Shown here: in pieces, positions 1-8,080 of the stretch
Numbering within the stretch: position 1 is the first letter of the stretch
How the letters are laid out: each line of letters begins with the position of its first letter
Source: Pontibacter silvestris
GTDB taxonomy: Bacteria; Bacteroidota; Bacteroidia; Cytophagales; Hymenobacteraceae
Assembly (NCBI RefSeq): GCF_020907275.1
Contig: NZ_JAJJWI010000003.1
Span: 124,001-188,000 of the forward strand
Length of the DNA stretch: 64,000 nucleotides
Direction of reading: 5' to 3'
Position numbers and translations under genes: made by a program
Notes under the pieces: model-generated
Database searches by the model: none
Told to the model about the DNA's origin: nothing
What the model saw: only the letters and a program-made list of their open reading frames with translations

Positions 1-1538
1 ACAACACTAACAATTACTTCTCTTACAAGAACATCTTTAATGATGACCATTCTTTAGATGTTACAGCTGGTATGAGCTACCAGTATTCTAAAACGAATTC
101 AAACCTTGTACAAGGCCAGCAATTCCCATCTGATGCGTATAGACAAATATCTTCTGCGGCTTTAATATCAGAGGGGTCATCTAGAGAAACACAATATAGC
201 TTCTTATCATACTTTGGTAGGGCTAATTATATTTTCAAAAACAAGTATCTTTTAACTGCCAGTGCAAGAGTAGATGGTTCTTCTCGTTTTGGTAGCGAAA
301 ACCGTTATGGATTCTTCCCTGCAGGTTCAGTAGGTTGGATTATATCAGAAGAAGATTTCTTTCAGGACATAAATGTCTTAACTAATTTAAAAGTAAGAGC
401 AAGTTATGGTTTAACAGGAAACGCTGATATATTAACAGATGGGCAGATAAACAACTTTGCATCTCTTGGCTTATTCTCGGGCGATGCAGGTTATAATGGA
501 GTTGCAGGACAACGTATCACACAAATCGCAAATCCTGATTTAAAATGGGAATCAACAGCTCAATTAGACTTTGGCGTGGACTTTGGCTTCTTGAATGACC
601 GTTTAACAGGATCATTTGATTATTACAGAAAGAATACAAGAGATTTACTTTTAAACGTAAACGTACCAGCTACATCTGGTTTTGCTACACAACTTCAAAA
701 CTTAGGAAAGCTGTACAACCAAGGGTATGAACTCACTTTGAATTCTGAAAACTTTATTGGTGAGTTCAGATGGTCTACAAGCTTTAACGCAGCCTATAAT
801 AAAAACAGAGTTACAGATATACAAGGTCAGGTGCTAGGCACTAACGACTTGAATCGTGTAATTGAAGGTCAGCCAATTGGAGTATTCTTCGGTAAAGAAT
901 ATGCAGGAGTTGATCCAGCCAACGGTGATGCTTTGTATTATCTTAACACCGAAAACTCTGATGGAACAATCAATCGTGCCACTACGAGTGATTACAATGA
1001 GGCAGAAAATGTTATATTGGGAAACCCAACTCCAACATTTACTGGAGGTTTAACTAACAACTTTGCTTACAAAGGATTTGACCTTTCATTTACTTTTCAA
1101 GCTGTTGCCGGTAACAAGATTTACAACGGAGGAGGCCAATATATGAGTGCCAACGGCAGCAATGGTTTTGATAATCAGACAGCTGATCAAATAAATTATT
1201 GGAATCAACCAGGAGATATAACTGATGTTCCTGAGCCAAGACTGTGGTACGGAAACGGTACAGCAGCCTCAAGCCGTTATTTATCTGATGGAGACTATGT
1301 ACGCTTAAAAACGTTTTCTTTTGGATACAACCTTCCTAAGAACTTGATAAGCAAATTTAAAATGCAAAAAGCCAGGTTGTTCATGAATGCTTATAACTTA
1401 TTCATGGTTACAGGTTACAAAGGTTGGGATCCAGAAGTTAATGCTGATTATCAAGCTTCCAATATCAATCTTGGAGTGGATTTTTATTCAGCTCCACAAC
1501 CTCGTACGATCACATTTGGCGTTAATGTTGGCTTTTAA
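1..1538 (+). CDS. SusC/RagA family TonB-linked outer membrane protein, C-terminal part
   Basis: The reading frame is open from the left edge of the window, so the 5' end is missing and the Met at base 72 is internal. The visible part is the C-terminal beta-barrel of a SusC/RagA porin, which imports bound glycan or peptide across the outer membrane using TonB energy. Typical barrel text includes GSSRFG, NPDLKWE, DYYRKNTRDLL and a terminal strand ending in aromatic Phe (VNVGF). A susD gene follows 18 bases downstream, the usual SusCD pair. The substrate cannot be told, because no degradative enzyme lies on this side of the window. Base composition is visibly AT-richer than in most of the genes to the right. 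Confidence 0.93.
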   Translation, partial: NTNNYFSYKNIFNDDHSLDVTAGMSYQYSKTNSNLVQGQQFPSDAYRQISSAALISEGSSRETQYSFLSYFGRANYIFKNKYLLTASARVDGSSRFGSENRYGFFPAGSVGWIISEEDFFQDINVLTNLKVRASYGLTGNADILTDGQINNFASLGLFSGDAGYNGVAGQRITQIANPDLKWESTAQLDFGVDFGFLNDRLTGSFDYYRKNTRDLLLNVNVPATSGFATQLQNLGKLYNQGYELTLNSENFIGEFRWSTSFNAAYNKNRVTDIQGQVLGTNDLNRVIEGQPIGVFFGKEYAGVDPANGDALYYLNTENSDGTINRATTSDYNEAENVILGNPTPTFTGGLTNNFAYKGFDLSFTFQAVAGNKIYNGGGQYMSANGSNGFDNQTADQINYWNQPGDITDVPEPRLWYGNGTAASSRYLSDGDYVRLKTFSFGYNLPKNLISKFKMQKARLFMNAYNLFMVTGYKGWDPEVNADYQASNINLGVDFYSAPQPRTITFGVNVGF

Positions 1539-1556
1539 GATTAAAAAATTCTATAA

Positions 1557-2921
1557 ATGAAATTATTAAACAGAATATATATTGCATTATTAGGAGTAGG
1601 CTTAACTGCTACTTTAAATGCTTGTGACGAAAAACTTGACCTTAGCCCAGCTAATACTATTGAGCAAAGTGAGGCACTTCTTACTTCTCAGGATGTAAAA
1701 AGTGCTTTAATAGGTGCTTATAATCGCCTAGGGGTTAGCGACCTATATGGAGGTCGTATTTTTTTAGAACCGGATTTGTTAGCCGGTCAAAGTGCTATTG
1801 CTTGGGGAGGAACGTATACTGGCTTAACTCAAATTTATAGCCAGAGTATCCCCACAAATAATACCTTTGTTTCTAACTTATGGATTAGTGCATATGAAGC
1901 CATTAACTTGCTTAACAATGTGCTTGGTTCTATAGATAAGGTTGATACAGAAGATCGTGACCGCGTTGAAGGTGAGGCAAAGTTTTTACGTGGTCTTATA
2001 TACTTTGATTTAGTAAGACTGTACGGAAAAGCCTGGAATGATGGTGACCCAGCCACTAATCTTGGAGTGCCTTTGGTACTAACTCCAACATCAGTAATTG
2101 ATGAAGAATCATATGTCTCAAGAGCTACTGTTGTGGCTGTATATCAGCAGGTGTTAGCAGATTTAACAGATGCTAAAGTAAAACTTCCAGCTTCTAATAG
2201 CTTTTATGCTAACAGCTATGCTGCTTCTGCAATTCTGTCGAGGGTATATTTACAGCAAGGAGATTACCAAAATGCTGCTAATGAAGCAACAACTGTTATC
2301 AACTCTGAGAAATATCAACTAGTTGATAACTTTGCCGATGAATTTCCATATCCAGGTGCAGTACACGTAGATAACACTTTAGAAGACATTTTTGCTTTTC
2401 AAGTTACACCACAACAGGGTTCTAACAGCTTAAATGAGTTCTATGCATCATCAGATAACGGAGGACGAGGAGACATTGAAATAAAGTCAAGCTTTATTGC
2501 GCAATATGAAGAAGGTGATGAACGTACTTCTGTTTACTACGATGATGCCGGCTCAACAAGGACGAGCAAATTTGACAACATGTATGGAAACATTAAAGTA
2601 ATCAGACTCGCTGAACTTTACTTGACACGTGCCGAATCCAATCTTAGATTAGGTACAACTATTGGAGATACTCCCCTGAATGATATTAATAAGATTAGAA
2701 CAAGAGCAAACCTATCACCTGCTACAACTGTAACAGTGCAGGATGTTTTAAAACAAAGAGAGCTAGAATTAGCTTTTGAAGTGGGAAGCTTCTTTCATGA
2801 TGCAAAACGAACAGAACAGAGTATAGGAACACTACCATACAGTTCACCTAAGCTAGTATTCCCAATTCCACAACGTGAAATCTATGCTAACCCTAATATA
2901 CAGCAGAATCAGGGTTACTAA
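1557..2921 (+). CDS. SusD/RagB family nutrient-binding outer membrane lipoprotein
   Basis: 454 residues, full length for SusD-like proteins. The N-terminal signal ends in a lipobox-like stretch (LTATLNAC, Cys about residue 23), so the mature protein should be lipid-anchored on the cell surface, where it caps the SusC porin and binds the substrate. SusD family text is present: the helical TPR-like core (EGEAKFLRGLIYFDLVRLYG), RLAELYLTRAES, and a C-terminal block ending in FPIPQREIYANPNIQQNQGY. It lies 18 bases after the susC gene in the same transcript and is followed by a strong terminator, so this is the last gene of the unit. The ligand is unknown. Confidence 0.95.
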   Translation: MKLLNRIYIALLGVGLTATLNACDEKLDLSPANTIEQSEALLTSQDVKSALIGAYNRLGVSDLYGGRIFLEPDLLAGQSAIAWGGTYTGLTQIYSQSIPTNNTFVSNLWISAYEAINLLNNVLGSIDKVDTEDRDRVEGEAKFLRGLIYFDLVRLYGKAWNDGDPATNLGVPLVLTPTSVIDEESYVSRATVVAVYQQVLADLTDAKVKLPASNSFYANSYAASAILSRVYLQQGDYQNAANEATTVINSEKYQLVDNFADEFPYPGAVHVDNTLEDIFAFQVTPQQGSNSLNEFYASSDNGGRGDIEIKSSFIAQYEEGDERTSVYYDDAGSTRTSKFDNMYGNIKVIRLAELYLTRAESNLRLGTTIGDTPLNDINKIRTRANLSPATTVTVQDVLKQRELELAFEVGSFFHDAKRTEQSIGTLPYSSPKLVFPIPQREIYANPNIQQNQGY

Positions 2922-2941
2922 GCAATTAACTAATTAGTTTT

Positions 2942-2969
2942 AAAAGGCTCCTGAAAAGGAGCCTTTTTT
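2942..2969 (+). terminator. Rho-independent terminator after susCD
   Basis: Perfect 10-bp stem (AAAAGGCTCC / GGAGCCTTTT) with a 6-base loop and a T run, 20 bases after the susD stop codon. Confidence 0.93.
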
Positions 2970-2984
2970 ATTTCACACTAAAAT

Positions 2985-3021
2985 AAACTAAACTTTTAGT
3001 TTCAAAACTAAGTATTTAGTT
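2985..3021. promoter_or_regulatory. Two BlaI-type operator dyads upstream of blaI
   Basis: Two inverted repeats sharing the ACTAA/TTAGT half-site. Dyad 1 (2985-3002) has perfect 8-bp arms AAACTAAA and TTTAGTTT around CT. Dyad 2 (3006-3021) has 6-bp arms AACTAA and TTAGTT around GTAT. Their centres are 20 bp apart, about two helical turns, so two repressor dimers could bind on one face. They lie directly upstream of a probable -7 element. BlaI/MecI repressors are known to bind such TACTA-like palindromes and to regulate their own gene. Confidence 0.72.
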
Positions 3022-3022
3022 A

Positions 3023-3030
3023 TATATTCG
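3023..3030 (+). promoter_or_regulatory. Probable -7 promoter element of blaI
   Basis: TATATTCG matches the Bacteroidota consensus TAnnTTTG at all but one position. It sits just after the second operator dyad and 26 bases before the blaI start codon, so repressor on the dyads would cover the -33 region. Confidence 0.5.
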
Positions 3031-3055
3031 ATACACAGACACTCCATACCTGTAC

Positions 3056-3448
3056 ATGAAAGAACTAACTAAAGCAGAAGAAGAAATTATGCAAGTACTC
3101 TGGAAACTGGAGCAAGGTTTTGTTCGCGACATACTGGAAAAGCTACCGGAGCCTAAACCAGCTTATAACACCGTCTCTACCATTGTGCGGATTCTGGAAA
3201 ACAAAGGTTTTGTAGGTCATGAAGCATTTGGTAAATCGCACCAATACTATCCAGTCGTACCACAGGATCAATACAAGAGCTACTTCCTGAAGAACTTTAT
3301 GAGCGGCTACTTTGGAGGATCGTTCGAGAAACTGGTATCCTTCTTTGCTAAAGACAACAACCTGAATGTGCAGGAACTTGACCAACTGATGCGGCATGTA
3401 AAGAACACCTTAGATGAGGAGGATCTAAAAGATGGAACAGATAATTAA
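3056..3448 (+). CDS. blaI: BlaI/MecI/CopY family transcriptional repressor
   Basis: 130 residues, the normal size of the family. The N-terminal two-thirds is a winged helix (LTKAEEEIMQVLWKLEQGFV, then the recognition-helix region AYNTVSTIVRILENKGFV). The rest is the dimerisation helix region. Such proteins repress their own operon as dimers and are released when the partner M56 protease triggers their cleavage. The downstream M56 gene overlaps this gene by 17 bases, so the two are translationally linked. Two palindromes upstream fit autorepression. In Bacteroidota these pairs are common without any beta-lactamase, and none is present here, so the inducing signal is unknown. Confidence 0.92.
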   Translation: MKELTKAEEEIMQVLWKLEQGFVRDILEKLPEPKPAYNTVSTIVRILENKGFVGHEAFGKSHQYYPVVPQDQYKSYFLKNFMSGYFGGSFEKLVSFFAKDNNLNVQELDQLMRHVKNTLDEEDLKDGTDN

Positions 3449-4832
3449 TTACTGCATTAAATATTGTTTATGCCTGCTGGTGTTATACATATTTTATTAT
3501 GCACTGCTCCGAAACCAAACCCACTTTAAGTTTAACCGGCTTTACTTACTATTAGCTCCGCCTCTTGCTTTAGCATTCCCGTTGGTTAAATGGCACTTAG
3601 GCTTAGCACCAGACTTAGCTGTAGCGGAAACATTGAAAGCTATACAACTACCAGAATTAGCAGTAACGTCCAATGCCTTCTCTGGCTCAACTGATGCACT
3701 GGTTTACCTTACTCCCATTGTTATAGCGAAAGTCATTTATTTAGCAGTAACTGCTTTCTATCTGTTCAGGTTAATGAAGCAGGTCTGGAAAGTCAGAAAG
3801 CTAAAGTCTCAAGCAAGCCTAATTGAATCACTTTCAGGAACAGTGAATGTATACAGGCACAGAGGCAATTTACCTACTTTTGCTTATCTGGATAGTATCT
3901 TTTTAGGAGACGAAGAGCAGCTAACTCCTCAGGAAAAAAAGCAGGTACTCGCTCATGAAACCGCACATGTGCAGTTTCATCATACTATTGATATACTGTA
4001 CTATGAACTTCTAACTGTTGCATTATGGTTTAACCCAGTTATCTGGCTTCTTAAAACAGAGATCAGGAATGTACATGAGTACCAGGCAGACGAGCAGGTA
4101 ATGAAACAGTATAAGCCAAAGGAATATAGTTCTATTCTCTCTAAAAAAATACTATTTGAAATGGGTTTGCCTGTTGGTAGCTATTTTCAAAAGCCTCAGG
4201 TAATTAAACGCCTGCACATGTTACAGCAACATGGGAAACAGTCTGGTTGGTTAAGGCCACTTCTTACACTGCCGCTTTTGCTGATACTTCTGTTTATCTT
4301 TTCGGCACAGCAGGTAACAACCGGTATAGCATCTAAAATAGCCTCCACGCCTCATAAAACAGCAGTAGCGCAAGGCACTCCGACAATACCAGCCCCTGCC
4401 AAAGCAACCTCTTCTGAACGAGTGCCAGTCTTTCAAAATAAAAGCACAGACAAAACGCCTATAGCCAACGATAAAGCAGAGAAAAGAACACCTGCTTACA
4501 AAAAGGAAAATGCTTACTCTTATGTAGAGCAGATGCCACAGTTTAAAGGAGGGGAACAGGAGATGCTAAAGTTCCTGGGGCAGAACATTCACTACCCTGC
4601 AGAAGCGCAGGATAAAGGTACTGAGGGTTTAATCGTGCTTAGCTTTATTGTAAAAAAAGACGGATCCATAAGTGACATTCAGGTATTAAAAAGCCTAGGC
4701 ATGGGCACTGACGAAGAAGCCATGCGTGTAGTGGAGCTAATGAACGGAAGATGGCTTGCTGACAAACAAAACGGGAACCCTGTACCTGTTAGATATACTC
4801 TCCCAATTAGGTTCGCAATAAAAGAACCTTAG
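3432..4832 (+). CDS. M56 (BlaR1-type) membrane metallopeptidase with C-terminal TonB domain
   Basis: 466 residues. Predicted membrane spans are near residues 3-25, 34-54, 89-115, 187-207 and 277-296. The zinc protease motif is HETAH (H175-H179) with a probable third ligand E216 (HEYQAD) and the M56 hallmark FNPVIWLLK after it. Instead of a penicillin-binding sensor domain, the periplasmic C-terminus (about 364-466) is a TonB C-terminal-like domain, preceded by a Pro/Lys/Thr-rich linker. The family senses an envelope signal and causes inactivation of the BlaI repressor encoded just upstream, with which it overlaps by 17 bases. The next gene encodes a near-copy of its C-terminal domain. The signal is not known. 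Confidence 0.9.
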   Translation: MEQIINYCIKYCLCLLVLYIFYYALLRNQTHFKFNRLYLLLAPPLALAFPLVKWHLGLAPDLAVAETLKAIQLPELAVTSNAFSGSTDALVYLTPIVIAKVIYLAVTAFYLFRLMKQVWKVRKLKSQASLIESLSGTVNVYRHRGNLPTFAYLDSIFLGDEEQLTPQEKKQVLAHETAHVQFHHTIDILYYELLTVALWFNPVIWLLKTEIRNVHEYQADEQVMKQYKPKEYSSILSKKILFEMGLPVGSYFQKPQVIKRLHMLQQHGKQSGWLRPLLTLPLLLILLFIFSAQQVTTGIASKIASTPHKTAVAQGTPTIPAPAKATSSERVPVFQNKSTDKTPIANDKAEKRTPAYKKENAYSYVEQMPQFKGGEQEMLKFLGQNIHYPAEAQDKGTEGLIVLSFIVKKDGSISDIQVLKSLGMGTDEEAMRVVELMNGRWLADKQNGNPVPVRYTLPIRFAIKEP

Positions 4833-4932
4833 CACCCTAGTTTATACTTGCAAAGTACAAAACCACTCAGCATAGAAGCTGAGCAGGATATTTATTGCCT
4901 ATATTTTTTTAACAATTAAAAGATCAATACTT

Positions 4933-5412
4933 ATGAAAAAGCCTGTTTCAAACAAAATTTTATTACCGGTTTCATTTTTAGCTCTTAGTTTAACCTTTGT
5001 TTCCTGTTCTAAAGATGAAGAGTCTGCAGCAGTAGCTGTCAAACAACAAGAGGAGCAACAGGCTACTCTTAATGAATCTGTTGGGTCAAAACCTTACACC
5101 TTTGTAGAACAGATGCCTGAGTTTAGAGGAGGTGAAGAAGCCATGTTAAACTTTTTAGGCACTAATATCAAATACCCTGAAGCGGCAAGAAACGCAGGAG
5201 TTGAAGGGCTTACCATAGTAAGCTTTGTTGTAGAAAAAGATGGCACCGTTTCAGACATTGCTACTCTAAAGAGCCTTAGCCCTGAAACAGACCAAGAAGC
5301 TAAACGCGTGGTAAAACAAATGAGTGGAAACTGGAAAGCAGGTAAGCAAGCTGGCGAACTAGTACGCGTACAGTATACTTTGCCTATCAGGTTTGCAATG
5401 AAAGAAGAATAG
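4933..5412 (+). CDS. Lipoprotein consisting of a TonB C-terminal-like domain
   Basis: 159 residues. A lipoprotein signal ends in LTFVSC (Cys25), followed by a Glu/Gln-rich linker and one TonB_C domain from about residue 55. The domain strongly resembles the C-terminus of the M56 protease encoded 100 bases upstream: both have EQMP-(Q/E)-F-(K/R)-GGE, then NI.YP, then DG..SDI..LKSL, and both end in YTLPIRFA. It lacks the N-terminal membrane anchor of a true TonB, so it is unlikely to energise receptors. Co-location suggests a role in the BlaI/M56 signalling unit, perhaps as competitor or partner of the sensor domain; that is inference. Confidence 0.85.
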   Translation: MKKPVSNKILLPVSFLALSLTFVSCSKDEESAAVAVKQQEEQQATLNESVGSKPYTFVEQMPEFRGGEEAMLNFLGTNIKYPEAARNAGVEGLTIVSFVVEKDGTVSDIATLKSLSPETDQEAKRVVKQMSGNWKAGKQAGELVRVQYTLPIRFAMKEE

Positions 5413-5458
5413 CAATGGCACATCATGATCATAAAATATGTCAATCAGCAGTAAGAAT

Positions 5459-5496
5459 AACAACAAAGCCACAGCTAAAGCAGTGGCTTTGTTGTT
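5459..5496. terminator. Bidirectional terminator between the TonB-C lipoprotein and surE
   Basis: Perfect 14-bp stem (AACAACAAAGCCAC / GTGGCTTTGTTGTT) with a 10-base loop in a convergent intergenic region, with A-rich and T-rich flanks serving both directions. Confidence 0.88.
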
Positions 5497-5517
5497 TAAC
5501 AGGTACAATTTCTATTT

Positions 5518-6294
5518 CTAAAACTCCCACTCGTTGTTTAGCCTTGCAACTGCATGGTGCGCTGTCATATCGAACTGGCAAGGCACTACAGAAACGTAAT
5601 TATTTACCAAAGCCCACTCATCTGTGTCCTCTCCTTTATCAAAATTCACAAAGCTGCCTGTCATCCAAAAATAGCGGCGATTATTAGGATCCAGGCGCTC
5701 GTCGAACTCCTCCTGCCACTTAGCATGTGCCTGCCGGCAAATTTTTATTCCTTTTATCTTCTCGCTGCTCTTTTTAGGAAAGTTTACATTGAGTGCAACA
5801 TTTTCAGGTATCCCGTTCTCAATAGCCTGGCGAATAATCTGCTCTACAAACTCTTCGGTATGGGAAAAGTCAGCATCATGCCCATAGTCGCAAAGTGAAA
5901 ACCCAATAGCAGGAAAACCCTCAATAGCTCCCTCAATAGCTGCTGACATAGTACCGGAGTAGAGAACACTAATGCTGGAGTTCGAACCATGGTTGATGCC
6001 GCTTACCACAAGGTCAGGCCTTCTGTCTTTTAACACATGAAATTTAGCCAGTTTTACACAGTCAGCTGGTGTACCGGAGCATTCGTACGCTTCCACATCC
6101 AGGTCTTCTAAAGCAATTGATTTATCTAAACGCAAGGTATTACCAATGGTAATAGCATGCCCCATACCAGATTGCGGACTATCCGGGGCTACAACTACTA
6201 CATCCCCTATCTTCTTTGCCACTTTCACAAGCATGTGTATCCCCGGCGCAGTTATGCCATCGTCGTTGGAAACTAAAATTAATGGTTTAGCCAT
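5518..6294 (-). CDS. surE: 5'/3'-nucleotidase SurE
   Basis: 258 residues, typical length. SurE is a metal-dependent phosphatase acting on nucleoside 5'- and 3'-monophosphates, often tied to stationary-phase survival. Family motifs are clear: the N-terminal metal site ILVSNDDGI, SGTPADCVK, and VVSGINHGSN, followed by YSGTMSAAIEGA. The start is ATG at 6294, with an A-rich leader as usual in this phylum. It is convergent with the TonB-C lipoprotein gene, separated by a shared terminator, and divergent from the lipoprotein gene at 6415. It is probably monocistronic. Confidence 0.96.
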   Translation of the reverse strand: MAKPLILVSNDDGITAPGIHMLVKVAKKIGDVVVVAPDSPQSGMGHAITIGNTLRLDKSIALEDLDVEAYECSGTPADCVKLAKFHVLKDRRPDLVVSGINHGSNSSISVLYSGTMSAAIEGAIEGFPAIGFSLCDYGHDADFSHTEEFVEQIIRQAIENGIPENVALNVNFPKKSSEKIKGIKICRQAHAKWQEEFDERLDPNNRRYFWMTGSFVNFDKGEDTDEWALVNNYVSVVPCQFDMTAHHAVARLNNEWEF

Positions 6295-6414
6295 TTTATT
6301 ATTTTAAGTTGATCTATAACAAAAGAAACTAATTTCTATATTCTTGCTAATATACAACAACCTGCTGCTGTACATCAAGTTTAACAGCAATATTAACGTT
6401 TGATTTACACAGTC

Positions 6415-7038
6415 ATGCTGAAGAATATAATCTACGCAATATTATTGGGAGTGGGTATGGCTGCCTGCCTCTCTCAAAGCAATAATAAACAAGAGACAAG
6501 CAAAGCAACTGCTTCTGAGCCAGCTACAGAGAGCATACCTACTAACGATGAGGAAATGGCAGTACCGGCACCGGAGAATTTTGTAATAGCTAAAGATCGC
6601 GCAGGTTATGTACGCCTGAACATGCCCATAGAAGAAATGCGCCAGTCTGTACCCAATGGCATGGACATAGCCGATACTACCCTGCAAACAAAAGGACAAC
6701 CAAGCACTGCCTATCTGTTACAAGCTAAAGATGCTGCCAGGGGTCTGCTTATAGAACAAACTTGTGCCCCCACCTGCGAAGTGTGGCGTATACAAGTTCA
6801 ACATCCAGATTTTAAGACGAGCAGTGGCATTGGCATAGGCTCTAAGTACAGCGAAGTGCAGAGTGCTTACCCGATAAGCTATGTTAGCCCAGGAGAAGCA
6901 GGTTTAGTAGCCGTTTCTGAAGATGCCAACTTTTCCTTTGTACTAGACTCCAGCCATTTGCCTGCAGAGCAGTTGGCAAAGCTGAAACCTGAAGATGTGC
7001 CTGCTAACACCATAGTAAAAAGCATTTTAATATATTAG
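6415..7038 (+). CDS. Conserved hypothetical lipoprotein
   Basis: About 207 residues from ATG 6415. A longer frame would use TTG at 6400, but the ATG places the signal peptide MLKNIIYAILLGVGMAAC correctly, with a lipobox ending at Cys. The mature protein starts with a Gln/Thr/Glu-rich linker. The core holds GIGIGSKYSEVQSAYP, a short motif I have seen in other Bacteroidota lipoproteins of unknown function, and two Cys (TCAPTC) that might form a disulfide. No enzymatic motif is recognisable. It is followed 38 bases later by a DoxX gene that may share its transcript. Confidence 0.8.
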   Translation: MLKNIIYAILLGVGMAACLSQSNNKQETSKATASEPATESIPTNDEEMAVPAPENFVIAKDRAGYVRLNMPIEEMRQSVPNGMDIADTTLQTKGQPSTAYLLQAKDAARGLLIEQTCAPTCEVWRIQVQHPDFKTSSGIGIGSKYSEVQSAYPISYVSPGEAGLVAVSEDANFSFVLDSSHLPAEQLAKLKPEDVPANTIVKSILIY

Positions 7039-7076
7039 CTTTGTAATATTGGTGCCTTATTCTTATTATTGCCTAT

Positions 7077-7517
7077 ATGGCTATCATCTACACCCGTTAT
7101 AAATATAAAGATGTTGGGCTGCTTTTGCTGCGGCTAGGAATAGGTTTCATGTTTATTATGCATGGCTGGCCAAAACTGGCCGGTGGCCTGGAACGTTGGG
7201 AAGCAATAGGCCAGAATATGGCCTTGCTAGGCATAGACTTTGCCCCTGCTTTCTGGGGTTTTATGGCCGGCTTTGCCGAAGCAGCAGGAGGCTTTTTTTT
7301 AATGCTAGGGCTATTCTTCCGCCCGGTTTGTATTTTACTGGCCTTTACCATGGTAGTAGCCACACTACGCCATGTTACCGCTGGTGATGGCTTCGGGGGT
7401 TATTCTCATGCTTTAGAAGCAGGAGTCCTGTTCTTTTCGATGATTTTTGTTGGACCTGGCAAGTATAGCTTAGACAGAAAGTTCTTTCCGAAAGAAAAAG
7501 ACAGAAGTAAGTTTTAG
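7077..7517 (+). CDS. DoxX family membrane protein
   Basis: 146 residues with four hydrophobic helices, the standard DoxX layout. The family signature is LRLGIGFMFIMHGWPKLAGG near residues 18-38, followed by FAEAAGGFFLMLGLFFRPVC and a glycine/His stretch. DoxX proteins are inner-membrane proteins linked in some bacteria to redox or quinone-related functions, but most, including this type, have no defined reaction. The gene follows the lipoprotein gene by 38 bases and is closed by a strong terminator. Confidence 0.88.
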   Translation: MAIIYTRYKYKDVGLLLLRLGIGFMFIMHGWPKLAGGLERWEAIGQNMALLGIDFAPAFWGFMAGFAEAAGGFFLMLGLFFRPVCILLAFTMVVATLRHVTAGDGFGGYSHALEAGVLFFSMIFVGPGKYSLDRKFFPKEKDRSKF

Positions 7518-7540
7518 CATAACTTCTACTATAATATAAT

Positions 7541-7580
7541 AAGAAAAGCCTTGTTTGTAAATTCAAACAAGGCTTTTCTT
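7541..7580. terminator. Strong terminator after the DoxX gene
   Basis: Perfect 17-bp stem (AAGAAAAGCCTTGTTTG and its complement) with a 6-base loop TAAATT, 24 bases after the stop codon. A/T-rich on both sides, so it can work in both directions. Confidence 0.92.
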
Positions 7581-7684
7581 ATTTGTCATAACCATGTTTG
7601 GCGGTCATTACTACAGATTACTTTCTGTACCATAATTTGGCCTGTACAACTTTAAATTATTGACACCGGAATCCTGTATAATTT

Positions 7685-7715
7685 AAAAAGGTCACTGATA
7701 ACTTACCAGTGACCT
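7685..7715 (-). terminator. Terminator of the minus-strand small gene
   Basis: 9-bp stem AGGTCACTG / CAGTGACCT with a 9-base loop. On the minus strand it is followed by a T run (AAAAA at 7685-7689 on the plus strand), 25 bases past the stop of the 86-residue gene. Confidence 0.85.
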
Positions 7716-7739
7716 CCTCTATATGAATCCTTTACAGCA

Positions 7740-8000
7740 TTATCCGCCATAAATGGCTTTAGATCCTACCTGAGTGAGCATTAAGCCATCCGGAGCAGGA
7801 TTTATGATAGCTTCCTTTGCAAGATGATGCTCTGCCTCAGTCTGCACATCTTTGTACTTTGGATATTTTTCCTGCAGGTAAGGGTATAAGTCATCATAAA
7901 GTAGTACCTGCCCTTCCTGCACGTTCATGGTTCTAAAAGCCTCTACGATGCATTGCGCTAAATTTTCAACGTTATCTGCATCAGAATGTAATTCTGCCAT
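7740..8000 (-). CDS. Small acidic hypothetical protein
   Basis: 86 residues, no signal peptide and no membrane segment. The sequence is acidic and mostly helical in appearance (VENLAQCIVEAFRTMN, then YDDLYPYLQEKYPKYKDVQTEAEHHLAKEAI), with a short beta-like end. I do not recognise the family. It reads as a genuine gene: it has its own terminator, follows the DUF3050 gene on the same strand after 80 bases, and has no better ORF on the other strand. The shared strand suggests a two-gene operon with DUF3050. Confidence 0.7.
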   Translation of the reverse strand: MAELHSDADNVENLAQCIVEAFRTMNVQEGQVLLYDDLYPYLQEKYPKYKDVQTEAEHHLAKEAIINPAPDGLMLTQVGSKAIYGG

Positions 8001-8080
8001 AGTCTTATTTTTGATTAGTGTTGACTAAAAGATACGGCAGGCTGCTTTTAATTGTTAATTTTAAATTCTCAGGTTTACGT

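Noticed and set aside
5415-5898. Two plus-strand frames (5415-5687 and 5554-5898) overlapping surE
   Set aside because: Antisense shadows of surE and its terminator; no protein-like features.
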